A stretch of DNA of 38,830 nucleotides from an uncultured Eubacteriales bacterium (GTDB taxonomy: Bacteria > Bacillota > Clostridia > Oscillospirales > Acutalibacteraceae), in contig CAKSSJ010000022.1 in the NCBI GenBank assembly GCA_934488615.1, positions 1 to 38,830 on the forward strand, given 5' to 3'. This document shows, piece after piece, positions 15,936-24,342 of this stretch (position 1 is the first letter of the stretch; each line of letters starts with the position of its first letter). The notes below the pieces were generated by a model. That model did no database searches and was not told the DNA's origin. It saw only the letters and a program-made list of their open reading frames with translations. The position numbers and the translations under genes were made by a program.

Positions 15936-15963
15936 TTGATTTTTTTTGGTAGTGTGGTATAAT
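15936..15963 (+). promoter_or_regulatory. Promoter of the glycerophosphodiesterase gene
   Basis: TTGATT (15936-15941), 16 bp, TATAAT (15958-15963), with an extended -10 TG one base upstream. Confidence 0.7.
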
Positions 15964-16004
15964 ATTAAATGAAAATTCCGAGACAAGAAATTGGAGGAAT
16001 GGAT

Positions 16005-16760
16005 ATGGCTGTTTGTAATGTTATCTCGCACCGCGGATCAAATAAAATTGCACCGCAGAACACTCTGCCTGCGTTCAGAAAATCCATTGATTTTCATGCC
16101 GACGGGTTTGAAACAGACGTTCATTTGACCTTTGACGGAGTTCCCGTGCTGTGTCATAACTATACGATCGATGAAACATCAAATGGAAAGGGTCTTATCA
16201 CGACAAAAACGCTTGACTATCTCAAAACGCTTGATTTCGGCTCGTATTTCCACAGAGCATATAAGGGAACAAGAATTCCGACGCTTGAAGAGTTTCTTAG
16301 GCTTTGCGAAAAAGCAAATCTGAGGGTGCTCAATATCGAAATTAAACCGCCGAAAAACGGCGACTATACAGTTGTACCGAAAACTATAAATATGGTCAAG
16401 GCACACGGACTTTTTGACAGGCTTCTTATTTCCAGCTTCGATCCCATAGTGCTGACAACGTGCAAGGATGTTGACGCGAATTGCAAGACGGGCTTTCTCT
16501 ACAGTCCGAACAGTCCGAATTTTTTGAGAATATTCGGCAAAGAGGTTGATTTTGCAAAATGTATCGGTGCGGACGCTTTGCATCCGTATCTGTGGCTTGT
16601 CGATAAGCAGCTGGTTGGAAATGCTCATAAAAACGGCATGGCAGTCAACCCGTGGACGGTCAATAAGGAGAGAGACATAAAGCGGCTTGTTGAAATGGGT
16701 GTTGACGGCGTTATAACCGACGTGCCGAACTTTGCAAAGAAAGTTATTGAAGAATTATAA
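16005..16760 (+). CDS. Glycerophosphodiester phosphodiesterase
   Basis: The protein is 251 residues, the common length of cytoplasmic UgpQ-like enzymes. The TIM-barrel motifs are present: SHRGSNKIAPQNTLPAF (HRG, general catalysis), FETDVHLTFDGVPVLCHNYT (ExD and H), LNIEIKPP (ExK), and PWTVNKERDIKRLVEMGVDG at the end. It splits glycerophosphodiesters from phospholipid turnover into an alcohol and glycerol-3-phosphate. ATG 16005 is 7 bases after GGAGG; the ATG at 15999 is only one base from it. It has its own promoter and terminator. Confidence 0.93.
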   Translation: MAVCNVISHRGSNKIAPQNTLPAFRKSIDFHADGFETDVHLTFDGVPVLCHNYTIDETSNGKGLITTKTLDYLKTLDFGSYFHRAYKGTRIPTLEEFLRLCEKANLRVLNIEIKPPKNGDYTVVPKTINMVKAHGLFDRLLISSFDPIVLTTCKDVDANCKTGFLYSPNSPNFLRIFGKEVDFAKCIGADALHPYLWLVDKQLVGNAHKNGMAVNPWTVNKERDIKRLVEMGVDGVITDVPNFAKKVIEEL

Positions 16761-16777
16761 GATAAAATATCAAAAAC

Positions 16778-16805
16778 GGCTGTAGAAATACGGCCGCTTT
16801 TTCTT
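16778..16805 (+). terminator. Rho-independent terminator
   Basis: CGGCTGTA (16778-16785) pairs with TACGGCCG (16790-16797) around a GAAA tetraloop, followed by CTTTTCTT. Confidence 0.8.
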
Positions 16806-16816
16806 ATGGCTATACC

Positions 16817-16842
16817 GTGCAATTGAGATATATGAATTGCAC
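16817..16842. repeat. Inverted repeat in intergenic space
   Basis: GTGCAATT (16817-16824) and AATTGCAC (16835-16842) form a perfect 8 bp inverted repeat with a 10-base spacer. The bases before it, GGCTATACCGTGCAATTG, resemble GGCAATACCGCACAATTG of the element at 9902-9935, which suggests a common origin. Confidence 0.5.
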
Positions 16843-16860
16843 AGCATGACCGAAATAATA

Positions 16861-16908
16861 TTAGGTAAGTTTTGCATCGCGATCTATGCCGTCTTACCTT
16901 AATTTTTT
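16861..16908. repeat. Palindromic element with T run
   Basis: TTAGGTAAG (16861-16869) is inverted as CTTACCTTAA (16893-16902), followed by six T. On the minus strand it starts TTAAGGTAAGACGGCATA, matching the family end TTAAGGCAATACCGCACA at about 14 of 18 positions. The T run means that it could also stop transcription. Confidence 0.5.
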
Positions 16909-16920
16909 GATAAAAAATTG

Positions 16921-16949
16921 TTGATTATAGTCGTGAAATATGTTAAAAT
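16921..16949 (+). promoter_or_regulatory. Promoter of the NuoE/NuoF/GltD-like operon
   Basis: TTGATT (16921-16926), 17 bp, TAAAAT (16944-16949), about 30 bases before the first start codon. Confidence 0.6.
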
Positions 16950-16984
16950 TTAAAAGATATTTAAGTTTTAATGGGGGTTGTAAA

Positions 16985-17467
16985 ATGGATTGTTGCTGTA
17001 AAAAGAGTGATCTGTCGCTGATTAAGCCCGTTCTTGACGAATACGGCGATGTTGACGGCAGTCTCATTACCATTCTTCAGCACGCTCAGGATATCTACGG
17101 CTATCTTCCGACCGATGTTCTGTATTGCATTGCGGACAGGATAGAGGAGTCTCCCGCCAAGGTCATGGGAGTTGCCACCTTCTATTCTCAGTTCAGACTG
17201 AAGCCCGTCGGCAAGTATCTCATCATGCTCTGTCAGGGTACGGCATGCCATGTCAACGGTTCGCAGAGAATCGAGGCGGCCATAACTCAGGAGCTTGGAA
17301 TTGCAGACGGTGAAACGACCGACGACGGACTTTTTACTCTTAAAAATGTTGCATGTCTCGGCTGCTGCAGCCTTTCGCCTGTTATGATGATCAACGGCGA
17401 AACATACGGCAGTCTCACTCCGTCAAAGACGGTTGAGATTCTCAGAAAACTCAGGGAGGAGGGCTGA
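16985..17467 (+). CDS. NuoE-like [2Fe-2S] thioredoxin-fold subunit (HydC/HndA type)
   Basis: The protein is 160 residues, the usual NuoE length. The [2Fe-2S] ligands are Cys83 and Cys88 (CQGTACH) and Cys124 and Cys128 (CLGCCSLSP). The N-terminal helical domain contains LITILQHAQDIYGYLP and GVATFYSQF, typical for the family. In clostridia such subunits pass electrons in NAD-linked flavin complexes including bifurcating hydrogenases. ATG 16985 follows GGGGG 7 bases upstream; an open frame from 16940 has no ribosome site. The next gene starts 2 bases after the stop. Confidence 0.92.
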   Translation: MDCCCKKSDLSLIKPVLDEYGDVDGSLITILQHAQDIYGYLPTDVLYCIADRIEESPAKVMGVATFYSQFRLKPVGKYLIMLCQGTACHVNGSQRIEAAITQELGIADGETTDDGLFTLKNVACLGCCSLSPVMMINGETYGSLTPSKTVEILRKLREEG

Positions 17468-17469
17468 AA

Positions 17470-19215
17470 ATGAAAATTGTTGTAGGCGAGGGCAGCTGCG
17501 GAATTGCCGCAGGCGCCGCAAAGGTTTATTCAGCAATCGAAAGGCTTATCGGTTCGACGGCTTCAACGCTGACCGTCACAGGCTGTATCGGCATGTGCTT
17601 TCTTGAGCCGATCGTTGATATTTATGACAACGGCGAATTGAAAAAGCGCCTTGTCAAGGTTCAGCCCGAGGATGCCGAGAAGATTATTGCATATGTAAAC
17701 GGTGACGAAAATGCCGTTGACAATATTGAAATTTCCGATGACGACAAGCTTTTCCTCGAAAAACAGACGAGAATTGCGCTTCGTCACTGCGGAATCATAA
17801 ACCCCGAGGTCATAGACGAATACACTTCGGACGACGGCTACAAGGCACTCGAAAAGGTGCTCAAAACCATGACTCCCGAGGAAGTTATTGAAGAAATTAA
17901 GATTTCCGGTCTTGCAGGCCGCGGCGGCGCCGGCTTCCCGACATGGTTCAAGTGGAACGCCGCAAGACAGTCGCAGGGCGAGACGAAGTATCTCATCTGC
18001 AATGCCGACGAGGGCGACCCGGGCGCATTCATGGACAGAGCCGTAATAGAAAGCGATCCGCATAACCTTATTGAGGGTATGCTCATCGGCGCATATGCCA
18101 TCGGCGCAAAGGAAGCGGTTGTTTACGTCCGTGCGGAATATCCGCTTGCGATCGAGCGACTTAAAGAGGCTATCAGACAAGCCGAGGAAAAGGGCTTCCT
18201 CGGAGAAAATATTATGGGAACAGGCTTCTCATGTAAAATGAGAATCAAGGCAGGCGCAGGCGCATTTGTCTGCGGCGAGGAAACGGCTCTTATCGAATCC
18301 CTCCAGGGTGAGAGAGGTATGCCGAGACTTAAGCCGCCGTTCCCGGCTCAGTCGGGCTATTGGTACAAGCCGTCTAATATCAACAATGTTGAGACCTTTG
18401 CAAATGTTTCATGGATAATTCTCAATGGCGGCGAAGCCTTTGCAGCAATGGGAACAGAGGGCAGTAAGGGCACAAAGGTATTTGCTCTCACAGGCAAAAT
18501 CAAAAAGGGCGGACTTGTCGAAATTCCGATGGGCAAAACGCTCAGAGATGTTATTTTTGACATCGGCGGCGGAATTAAGAACGGCAAGGAATTCAAGGCG
18601 GTCCAGATGGGCGGTCCCTCGGGCGGCTGTATTCCTGCCGAATTGCTCGACACCGTAATCGACTATAAGGCGCTCGGCGCGACGGGAGCAATCATGGGCT
18701 CGGGCGGAATGGTTGTAATGGATGAAACGACCTGCATGGTTAGCATGGCGCAGTTCTTCCTCGATTTCACAGCCAAGGAGTCCTGCGGCAAGTGTATCCA
18801 CTGCCGAATCGGTACAAAGAGAATGTTGGAAATTCTCAACAGAATCGTTAAGGGTGAGGGAAAAGAAGGCGATATCGAGCTTCTTGAGGAGCTTTGCTAT
18901 TCCATCAAGGACGGCGCACTCTGCGGTCTCGGTCAGACTGCTCCGAACCCCGTTCTGACGACAATCAAGTATTTCAGAAATGAGTATGAGGCTCATATCA
19001 AGAATAAAAAATGTCCTGCAAAGAGCTGTCCCGACCTTTTGGCATATACGATTGATGCCGACAAGTGCCGCGGCTGTACGCTCTGTGCAAAGAAATGTCC
19101 TGCCGATGCGATAGTCGGTCAGGTTAAATCCGCACATGGAATTGATCAGAGCAAGTGCATCAAGTGCGGCTCATGCGTAAGCGTTTGCCGATTCGGTGCA
19201 GTCAAGGTAGATTGA
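17470..19215 (+). CDS. NuoF-like NADH-binding FMN/iron-sulfur subunit (HydB/HndC type)
   Basis: The protein is 581 residues. Residues 1-80 are a thioredoxin-like ferredoxin domain (SCGIAAGA, CIGMC). The NuoF core follows: GRGGAGFPTWFKW for FMN, CNADEGDPGAFMDR for NADH, and VCGEETALIESLQG. The N3-type [4Fe-4S] cluster is in CGKCIHCRIGTKRM. The C-terminus carries two more [4Fe-4S] motifs (CRGCTLCAKKCP and CIKCGSCVSVC). This layout is that of HydB/HndC of electron-bifurcating complexes, not respiratory complex I. It oxidises or reduces NAD(H) in the cytoplasm together with its two neighbours. Confidence 0.92.
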   Translation: MKIVVGEGSCGIAAGAAKVYSAIERLIGSTASTLTVTGCIGMCFLEPIVDIYDNGELKKRLVKVQPEDAEKIIAYVNGDENAVDNIEISDDDKLFLEKQTRIALRHCGIINPEVIDEYTSDDGYKALEKVLKTMTPEEVIEEIKISGLAGRGGAGFPTWFKWNAARQSQGETKYLICNADEGDPGAFMDRAVIESDPHNLIEGMLIGAYAIGAKEAVVYVRAEYPLAIERLKEAIRQAEEKGFLGENIMGTGFSCKMRIKAGAGAFVCGEETALIESLQGERGMPRLKPPFPAQSGYWYKPSNINNVETFANVSWIILNGGEAFAAMGTEGSKGTKVFALTGKIKKGGLVEIPMGKTLRDVIFDIGGGIKNGKEFKAVQMGGPSGGCIPAELLDTVIDYKALGATGAIMGSGGMVVMDETTCMVSMAQFFLDFTAKESCGKCIHCRIGTKRMLEILNRIVKGEGKEGDIELLEELCYSIKDGALCGLGQTAPNPVLTTIKYFRNEYEAHIKNKKCPAKSCPDLLAYTIDADKCRGCTLCAKKCPADAIVGQVKSAHGIDQSKCIKCGSCVSVCRFGAVKVD

Positions 19216-19227
19216 GAGGTGATTTGA

Positions 19228-21255
19228 ATGGATAAAATTAAGGTTACGATAGACGGCAAAGAGCTGACCGCCGAAAAGGGTCAGACAATCCTTCAAATTG
19301 CCCGTGATAATAATATTGATATTCCGACGCTTTGCTATATTGACGAGGTCAAGGCTTACGGTGCATGCGGACTTTGCATTGTTGAAGCGGAGAACATTCC
19401 GAAGCTTCTCAGAGCATGTGCAACCGTTGCATCGGACGGCATGGTTATCAAGACGGACACTCCGAGAGTGCGTCAGTCGAGAAAAATCGCACTTGAGCTT
19501 CTTATTTCCGACCATACGGGCGACTGTAAAGGTCCTTGCTCTCTCAACTGTCCTGCCGGAACGGACTGTCAGGGCTATGTCAAGCTTATCTCAGAGGGCA
19601 AATTTAAAGAGGCCGTTGAGCTTGTCAAGGAAAGAGTTCCTCTACCGGCTTCGATCGGACGGGTTTGTCCGCATCCGTGTGAGACTGCATGCCGCAGAAA
19701 GCTTGTCGAGGAGCCGATTTCAATCGCTTTTCTCAAGAGCTTTGCCGCCGATGAGGATTTGAAATCAGGCAATAAGTTTATGCCGGAAGTGAAGAAAGCA
19801 AGCGGAAAAACTGTGGCTATAATCGGCGGAGGTCCAGCAGGACTGACGGCTGCTTACTTCCTCGCTGTCAAGGGTCACAAGGTCACGGTTTATGATGCAA
19901 TGCCCAAAATGGGCGGCATGCTCAGATACGGAATTCCGCAGTACAGACTGCCTAAAGAGGTGCTTGACGCTGAAATCGGCTCAATTGAAGAGCTTGGCGT
20001 TGAGATGAAAAATAATATTAAAATCGGTAATGACATTACGCTTGACGAGCTAAGGAAAAGCCACGATGCGGTTATTGCCGCAATCGGCGCATGGACGAGC
20101 AGTTCAATGGGCGTTGAGGGCGAAAGCCTTGACGGAGTGCTCGGCGGAATTGATTTCCTGCGTTCGGTAGCAATGAAAAATCCCGTTGATATCGGCAAGA
20201 AAGTAGCCGTTATCGGCGGCGGCAATACGGCGATGGATGCTTGCCGCTCGGCTGTAAGGCTCGGTGCGGACGAGGTATACGTTATCTACAGAAGAACGAG
20301 AGCCGAAATGCCTGCCGAAAAGGTTGAGATTGACGAGGCGGAGGAAGAGGGCGTAATCTACAAGTTCCTTTGCAATCCGTCGGAGATCATAGGTGAAAAC
20401 GGCAGAGTTAAGGCGGTCAAGCTTCAGAAAATGAAGCTCGGCGAGCCCGACGCAGGCGGACGACGCAGACCTGTTCCAATTGATGGCGAGTTTGAAACGA
20501 TTGAGCTTGATACCGTTATCATGGCGATCGGTCAGAAAATTAACATCAAGGGCTTTGAACAGCTTGAATTGACGAACAGGGGCAACATTGCCGCAGACGA
20601 AAAGTCATTCAGAACCTCTGTTGACGGAGTGTTTGCAGTCGGTGACGCGACGAACAGAGGAGCATCAATCGCTATTGAAGCGATAGGCGAGGCACAGAAG
20701 GCTTCCGAGGTCGTTGACAGATATCTTCACGGCGAGAACGTGAGCTACAAAAAGCCGTTCGTCGTTGAAAAGACTGTCACTGCCGCCGATCTTGCGGACA
20801 GGGAAAAGTGTGCAAGAGCGAAGATGCCCCAGCGTTCTCCCGAGGAAAGAAAGCATGATTTTGACGAGATAAATCTCGGCTTTACTCCCGAGCAGGCGAT
20901 GAACGAAGCCAAGCGTTGCTTGCAGTGCGGCTGTCATGACTATCACGAGTGCAAGCTTATAAGATATGCAAATCAGTACGATGTTCACCCCGAGCGATTC
21001 GCAGGCGATAAGCATAACTGCCCCAAGGAGCAGAAGCTTGTTTGTATTGAAAGAGATCAGAATAAATGTATTCTTTGCAATCTTTGCGTTCGTGTCTGCG
21101 ATGAGGAGGTCGGCAAGGGCGTTCTCGGACTTGTCGGACGAGGATTTACGACGGTCATCAAGCCTGAATTTAATTCTTCCGGGACTGTTGAATTCTGCAA
21201 AAACTGCCGCAAGTGCGTTGATTCCTGCCCGACAGGTGCATTGAAATCCTTATAA
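19228..21255 (+). CDS. [2Fe-2S]/GltD-like NADPH oxidoreductase/[4Fe-4S] fusion subunit
   Basis: The protein is 675 residues. Residues 1-85 are a [2Fe-2S] ferredoxin domain as in NuoG/HydA (CYIDEVKAYGACGLC). A Cys-rich [4Fe-4S] region (CKGPCSLNCPAGTDC) leads into a GltD-like module with FAD site IIGGGPAGLTAAYFL and NADPH site IGGGNTAMDACRSAV plus VIYRRTRAEMP. Near 560-675 come CLQCGCHDYHEC and two [4Fe-4S] motifs (CILCNLCVRVC, CKNCRKCVDSC). It takes the place that the H-cluster subunit HydA holds in HydABC, so the complex probably moves electrons between NADH, NADPH and ferredoxin. It starts 12 bases after the NuoF-like gene. Confidence 0.85.
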   Translation: MDKIKVTIDGKELTAEKGQTILQIARDNNIDIPTLCYIDEVKAYGACGLCIVEAENIPKLLRACATVASDGMVIKTDTPRVRQSRKIALELLISDHTGDCKGPCSLNCPAGTDCQGYVKLISEGKFKEAVELVKERVPLPASIGRVCPHPCETACRRKLVEEPISIAFLKSFAADEDLKSGNKFMPEVKKASGKTVAIIGGGPAGLTAAYFLAVKGHKVTVYDAMPKMGGMLRYGIPQYRLPKEVLDAEIGSIEELGVEMKNNIKIGNDITLDELRKSHDAVIAAIGAWTSSSMGVEGESLDGVLGGIDFLRSVAMKNPVDIGKKVAVIGGGNTAMDACRSAVRLGADEVYVIYRRTRAEMPAEKVEIDEAEEEGVIYKFLCNPSEIIGENGRVKAVKLQKMKLGEPDAGGRRRPVPIDGEFETIELDTVIMAIGQKINIKGFEQLELTNRGNIAADEKSFRTSVDGVFAVGDATNRGASIAIEAIGEAQKASEVVDRYLHGENVSYKKPFVVEKTVTAADLADREKCARAKMPQRSPEERKHDFDEINLGFTPEQAMNEAKRCLQCGCHDYHECKLIRYANQYDVHPERFAGDKHNCPKEQKLVCIERDQNKCILCNLCVRVCDEEVGKGVLGLVGRGFTTVIKPEFNSSGTVEFCKNCRKCVDSCPTGALKSL

Positions 21256-21288
21256 TTTTGTAAAATTACTGAATTTTTATACAAATTT

Positions 21289-21332
21289 CAACCGAGAAGC
21301 CGTAAAAGGTTTCTCGGTTGTCAATGTTTTTT
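21289..21332 (+). terminator. Rho-independent terminator
   Basis: CAACCGAGAA (21289-21298) pairs with TTCTCGGTTG (21311-21320), with T6 a few bases later. It ends the oxidoreductase operon. From here to 21449 the sequence is AT-rich and no gene is seen. Confidence 0.8.
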
Positions 21333-21449
21333 GAGATGATAAAAAACGAGCTGAAACGAGAAAAACAGAGCATATCAGAGTAAAAAAGAGTATTTTAAAA
21401 ACCATTCAAAAAAACCGATGATTTCATGCAGAAAATTTGTAAAAAAATG

Positions 21450-21478
21450 TTGACATTTGCGAATTTCTGCACTATAGT
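21450..21478 (+). promoter_or_regulatory. Sigma-A promoter of the pot operon
   Basis: TTGACA (21450-21455), 17 bp, TATAGT (21473-21478). It gives a leader of about 80 bases before potA. Confidence 0.8.
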
Positions 21479-21485
21479 ATATATC

Positions 21486-21544
21486 AATATCGAAAGGAAA
21501 AATTCATTTGTATATTTCCGACTGATATTATACCGTATTCGGTA
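21486..21544 (+). promoter_or_regulatory. Possibly structured potA leader
   Basis: AATATC (21486-21491) can pair with GATATT (21524-21529), and inside it GGAAA (21496-21500) with TTTCC (21515-21519). A second small stem is TACCG/CGGTA (21531-21535, 21540-21544), just before the ribosome site. It matches no riboswitch that I recognise and the stems are weak. Confidence 0.3.
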
Positions 21545-21562
21545 AAGAGAGGGGCTGCATAA

Positions 21563-22681
21563 TTGGAAAACAACGTTATTATTGACCTTAAAAACATTTC
21601 GGTCAAGCTGGGAGATGCTCAGATACTTGAAAATCTCAGCATGTACATTCGCGACAAGGAATTTATCACCTTGTTAGGACCTTCGGGCTGCGGAAAAACA
21701 ACCACACTTCGTATCATCGCCGGATTCCTTGAGCCGGACAGCGGAGAGGTTGTCTTTGAGAATAAAGTTATCAATGGTGTACCGCCTCATAAGAGACAGG
21801 TGAACACCATTTTTCAGCGTTATGCGCTGTTTCCGCATTTGAATGTTTATGAGAACATTGCGTTCGGACTTCGCGTCAAGAAGATGAAGGAAAAGGAAAT
21901 CAGCGAGACGGTTAAGGAAATGCTTAATCTCGTTAACCTCAACGGCTTTGAAAGGCGAAATATCAATTCTCTTTCGGGCGGTCAGCAGCAGCGTGTTGCA
22001 ATTGCCCGTGCGCTTGCCGTTAAGCCGAGAGTTCTCCTCCTTGACGAGCCGCTCGGAGCGCTCGATCTCAAGCTTCGCAAGGATATGCAGGTGGAGCTTA
22101 AAAACATTCAGCAGAGACTCGGCATAACGTTTATATATGTCACACACGACCAGGAGGAAGCTCTTTCCATGTCTGATACAGTCGTTGTCATGGACGGCGG
22201 CGTTATTCAGCAGATCGGCACTCCGCAGGACGTTTACAATGAACCCAAGAACGCATTCGTTGCCGACTTTATCGGCGAGAGTAATATCCTTGACGGCAAG
22301 ATGCTTGAGGACTTCAAGTGCTCATTCTCAGGCGCACAGTTCCAGTGCCTTGACAAGGGCTTCGGAATCGGCGAGTCGGTCGATGTTGTCGTAAGACCCG
22401 AGGACGTTGACATTGTTCCAGTCGAAAAGGGTATGCTCAGCGGTACGGTTACCTCCGTTACCTTTAAGGGCGTTCATTTTGAAATAATCGTTGATATCGG
22501 CGGCTTCAAGTGGATGATTCAGACGACTGATTATGAGCCTGTCGGCAAAAAGATCGGTCTTGACATCGAACCTGACGCTATCCATATCATGAAGAAATCC
22601 AAATATTCGGGACTGTACGGAGATTACAGCTCCTTCAGCGATGAACTGGAGCATCTTTCCGACATCGTTGAGGAGGAATGA
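21563..22681 (+). CDS. potA: Spermidine/putrescine ABC transporter ATP-binding subunit
   Basis: The protein is 372 residues. The ATPase shows Walker A GPSGCGKTT (about 35-43), the Q-loop region FQRYALFPHLNVYENIAFGL, signature LSGGQQQRVAIARAL, Walker B VLLLDEPLGALD and the switch THDQEEALSMSD. The C-terminal part (about 240-350) is a TOBE-type regulatory domain. It powers polyamine uptake through PotB/PotC. The start is a TTG at 21563, supported by AGAGGGG 8 bases upstream and by alignment of MENNVIIDLKNISV with the family start; no ATG fits. It is the first gene of potABCD. Confidence 0.93.
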   Translation: MENNVIIDLKNISVKLGDAQILENLSMYIRDKEFITLLGPSGCGKTTTLRIIAGFLEPDSGEVVFENKVINGVPPHKRQVNTIFQRYALFPHLNVYENIAFGLRVKKMKEKEISETVKEMLNLVNLNGFERRNINSLSGGQQQRVAIARALAVKPRVLLLDEPLGALDLKLRKDMQVELKNIQQRLGITFIYVTHDQEEALSMSDTVVVMDGGVIQQIGTPQDVYNEPKNAFVADFIGESNILDGKMLEDFKCSFSGAQFQCLDKGFGIGESVDVVVRPEDVDIVPVEKGMLSGTVTSVTFKGVHFEIIVDIGGFKWMIQTTDYEPVGKKIGLDIEPDAIHIMKKSKYSGLYGDYSSFSDELEHLSDIVEEE

Positions 22682-22684
22682 GCC

Positions 22685-23512
22685 GTGAAAAAAAGGACAT
22701 TAACTCAGCGTCTCTGTGCCGCTCCTCATATTGTTTGGTCTGCAATTTTTATTGTTGTTCCGCTTATCATGGTTTTATACTATGCCTTTACAGACAAGTC
22801 GGGCGCATTTACTCTTGATAATGTTACACGTCTGACCGATTACACAAGCACGTTTCTCCGTTCCTTGTGGTTCGGAATTGTCGCAACGCTTATTTGCCTT
22901 TTGATTGCCTATCCTTTGGCATACATTCTTTCGAGAATGAAGCTCAGAGCGCAGAGCACAATGGTAATGCTTGTTATGATTCCCATGTGGATGAACTTCC
23001 TTTTGAGAACCTATGCATGGATGACCCTGCTTGAGGATTCGGGTGTTATCAACAGTATTCTTGCGAGAATAAATATCGGACCCTTCCATATGATAAACAC
23101 CTCGGGTGCGGTCATATTGGGAATGGTTTACAACTTCCTGCCATACATGATTCTGCCGATTTATTCCGTTATGACAAAGCTTGACAACAGCCTTGTTGAG
23201 GCGGCGCAGGATCTCGGCGCAAACAGATTCCACGTCATCAAGGACGTTATATTTCCGTCAACGCTTTCGGGTGTTGTCTCGGGCATTACAATGGTATTTG
23301 TTCCGTCGGTCAGCACGTTCTATATTTCCCAAAAGCTTGGCGGCGGCAGCTTTGCGCTCATCGGCGATATCATTGAAATGCAGTTCCAGGTTTCAAATAA
23401 CTTCAATTTCGGAGCCGCACTTTCGCTCGTTCTTATGATACTCATACTTATCTGTATGGCTGTCATGAATAAATTCGGCGATACCGAGGAAGCGGGAGGT
23501 GTTGTAGCATGA
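22685..23512 (+). CDS. potB: Spermidine/putrescine ABC transporter permease
   Basis: The protein is 275 residues with six membrane helices. The conserved cytoplasmic loop is LVEAAQDLGANRFHVIKDVI, the EAA motif that contacts the ATPase. It forms the membrane pore together with PotC. The start is a GTG at 22685 with GGAGG 8 bases upstream inside the end of potA; the ATG at 22678 is out of frame. The stop overlaps the start of potC by 4 bases, so translation is coupled. Confidence 0.93.
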   Translation: MKKRTLTQRLCAAPHIVWSAIFIVVPLIMVLYYAFTDKSGAFTLDNVTRLTDYTSTFLRSLWFGIVATLICLLIAYPLAYILSRMKLRAQSTMVMLVMIPMWMNFLLRTYAWMTLLEDSGVINSILARINIGPFHMINTSGAVILGMVYNFLPYMILPIYSVMTKLDNSLVEAAQDLGANRFHVIKDVIFPSTLSGVVSGITMVFVPSVSTFYISQKLGGGSFALIGDIIEMQFQVSNNFNFGAALSLVLMILILICMAVMNKFGDTEEAGGVVA

Positions 23513-24342
23513 AAAACAGTAAGCTTCACCCCGCATCGGGCATTTATCTTGCATTGGTTATGCTTTTTCTCTACCTGCCGATATTTATGCTCATCGTGCT
23601 CTCGTTCAACGGAACGAACAGCACCAGCGTAATTCAGGGCTTTTCAACAAAATGGTATGTTGAGCTTTTCAGAGACAGCGCAACGATAAACGCTTTGACG
23701 AACACGCTCATTCTTGCCGTTACCTCCGCCATCACGGCGACCGTTATCGGTACGCTTGCCGCTGTCGGAATCGACAAGATGAAAAAGGGCTTTGCAAAGT
23801 CAAGCCTTATGACAGTTACAAATATTCCGATGATGAATCCCGAAATCGTAACGGGTGTTTCGATGATGCTTCTGTTCGTGTTCATCGGTTCTATCCTCGG
23901 TGCAAGCGGAGTTCTCGGCTTCTGGACGCTGTTCATCGCTCATGTAACGTTCAGCCTGCCGTATGTTATTCTCAACGTACTGCCAAAGCTCCGTCAGACG
24001 GACGCAAACCTTTCGCAGGCGGCGCAGGACCTCGGCTGTCCTCCCGTTAAAGCGTTTATCAAGGTTGTTCTTCCGTCTATTCTCCCGGGCGTTATCGCAG
24101 GACTTATAATGGCTTTTACGCTTTCGTTCGATGACTTCATCATCAGCTATTTTGTCAGCGGACCTAAGTTCCAAACGCTTCCGATAAGAATTTTCTCCAT
24201 GACGAAGAAGCGTGTTACTCCCGATATGTACGCTCTTTCAACTATTATGTTTATCGTTATCCTTGTTCTCCTTGTTCTTGTAAACGTTCTTCAGGCTCAG
24301 GGCGATAACAAGAAGGAGAGAAAGGGCGGTGCGGCAAAATGA
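23509..24342 (+). CDS. potC: Spermidine/putrescine ABC transporter permease
   Basis: The protein is 277 residues with six membrane helices. The EAA-like loop is LSQAAQDLGCPPVKAFIKVV, followed by LPGVIAGLIMAFTLSFDDFI, the usual PotC signature. The C-terminus is basic (KKERKGGAAK) and cytoplasmic. It overlaps potB at its start and potD at its end by 4 bases each, so the order potA-B-C-D is translationally coupled throughout. Confidence 0.93.
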   Translation: MKNSKLHPASGIYLALVMLFLYLPIFMLIVLSFNGTNSTSVIQGFSTKWYVELFRDSATINALTNTLILAVTSAITATVIGTLAAVGIDKMKKGFAKSSLMTVTNIPMMNPEIVTGVSMMLLFVFIGSILGASGVLGFWTLFIAHVTFSLPYVILNVLPKLRQTDANLSQAAQDLGCPPVKAFIKVVLPSILPGVIAGLIMAFTLSFDDFIISYFVSGPKFQTLPIRIFSMTKKRVTPDMYALSTIMFIVILVLLVLVNVLQAQGDNKKERKGGAAK

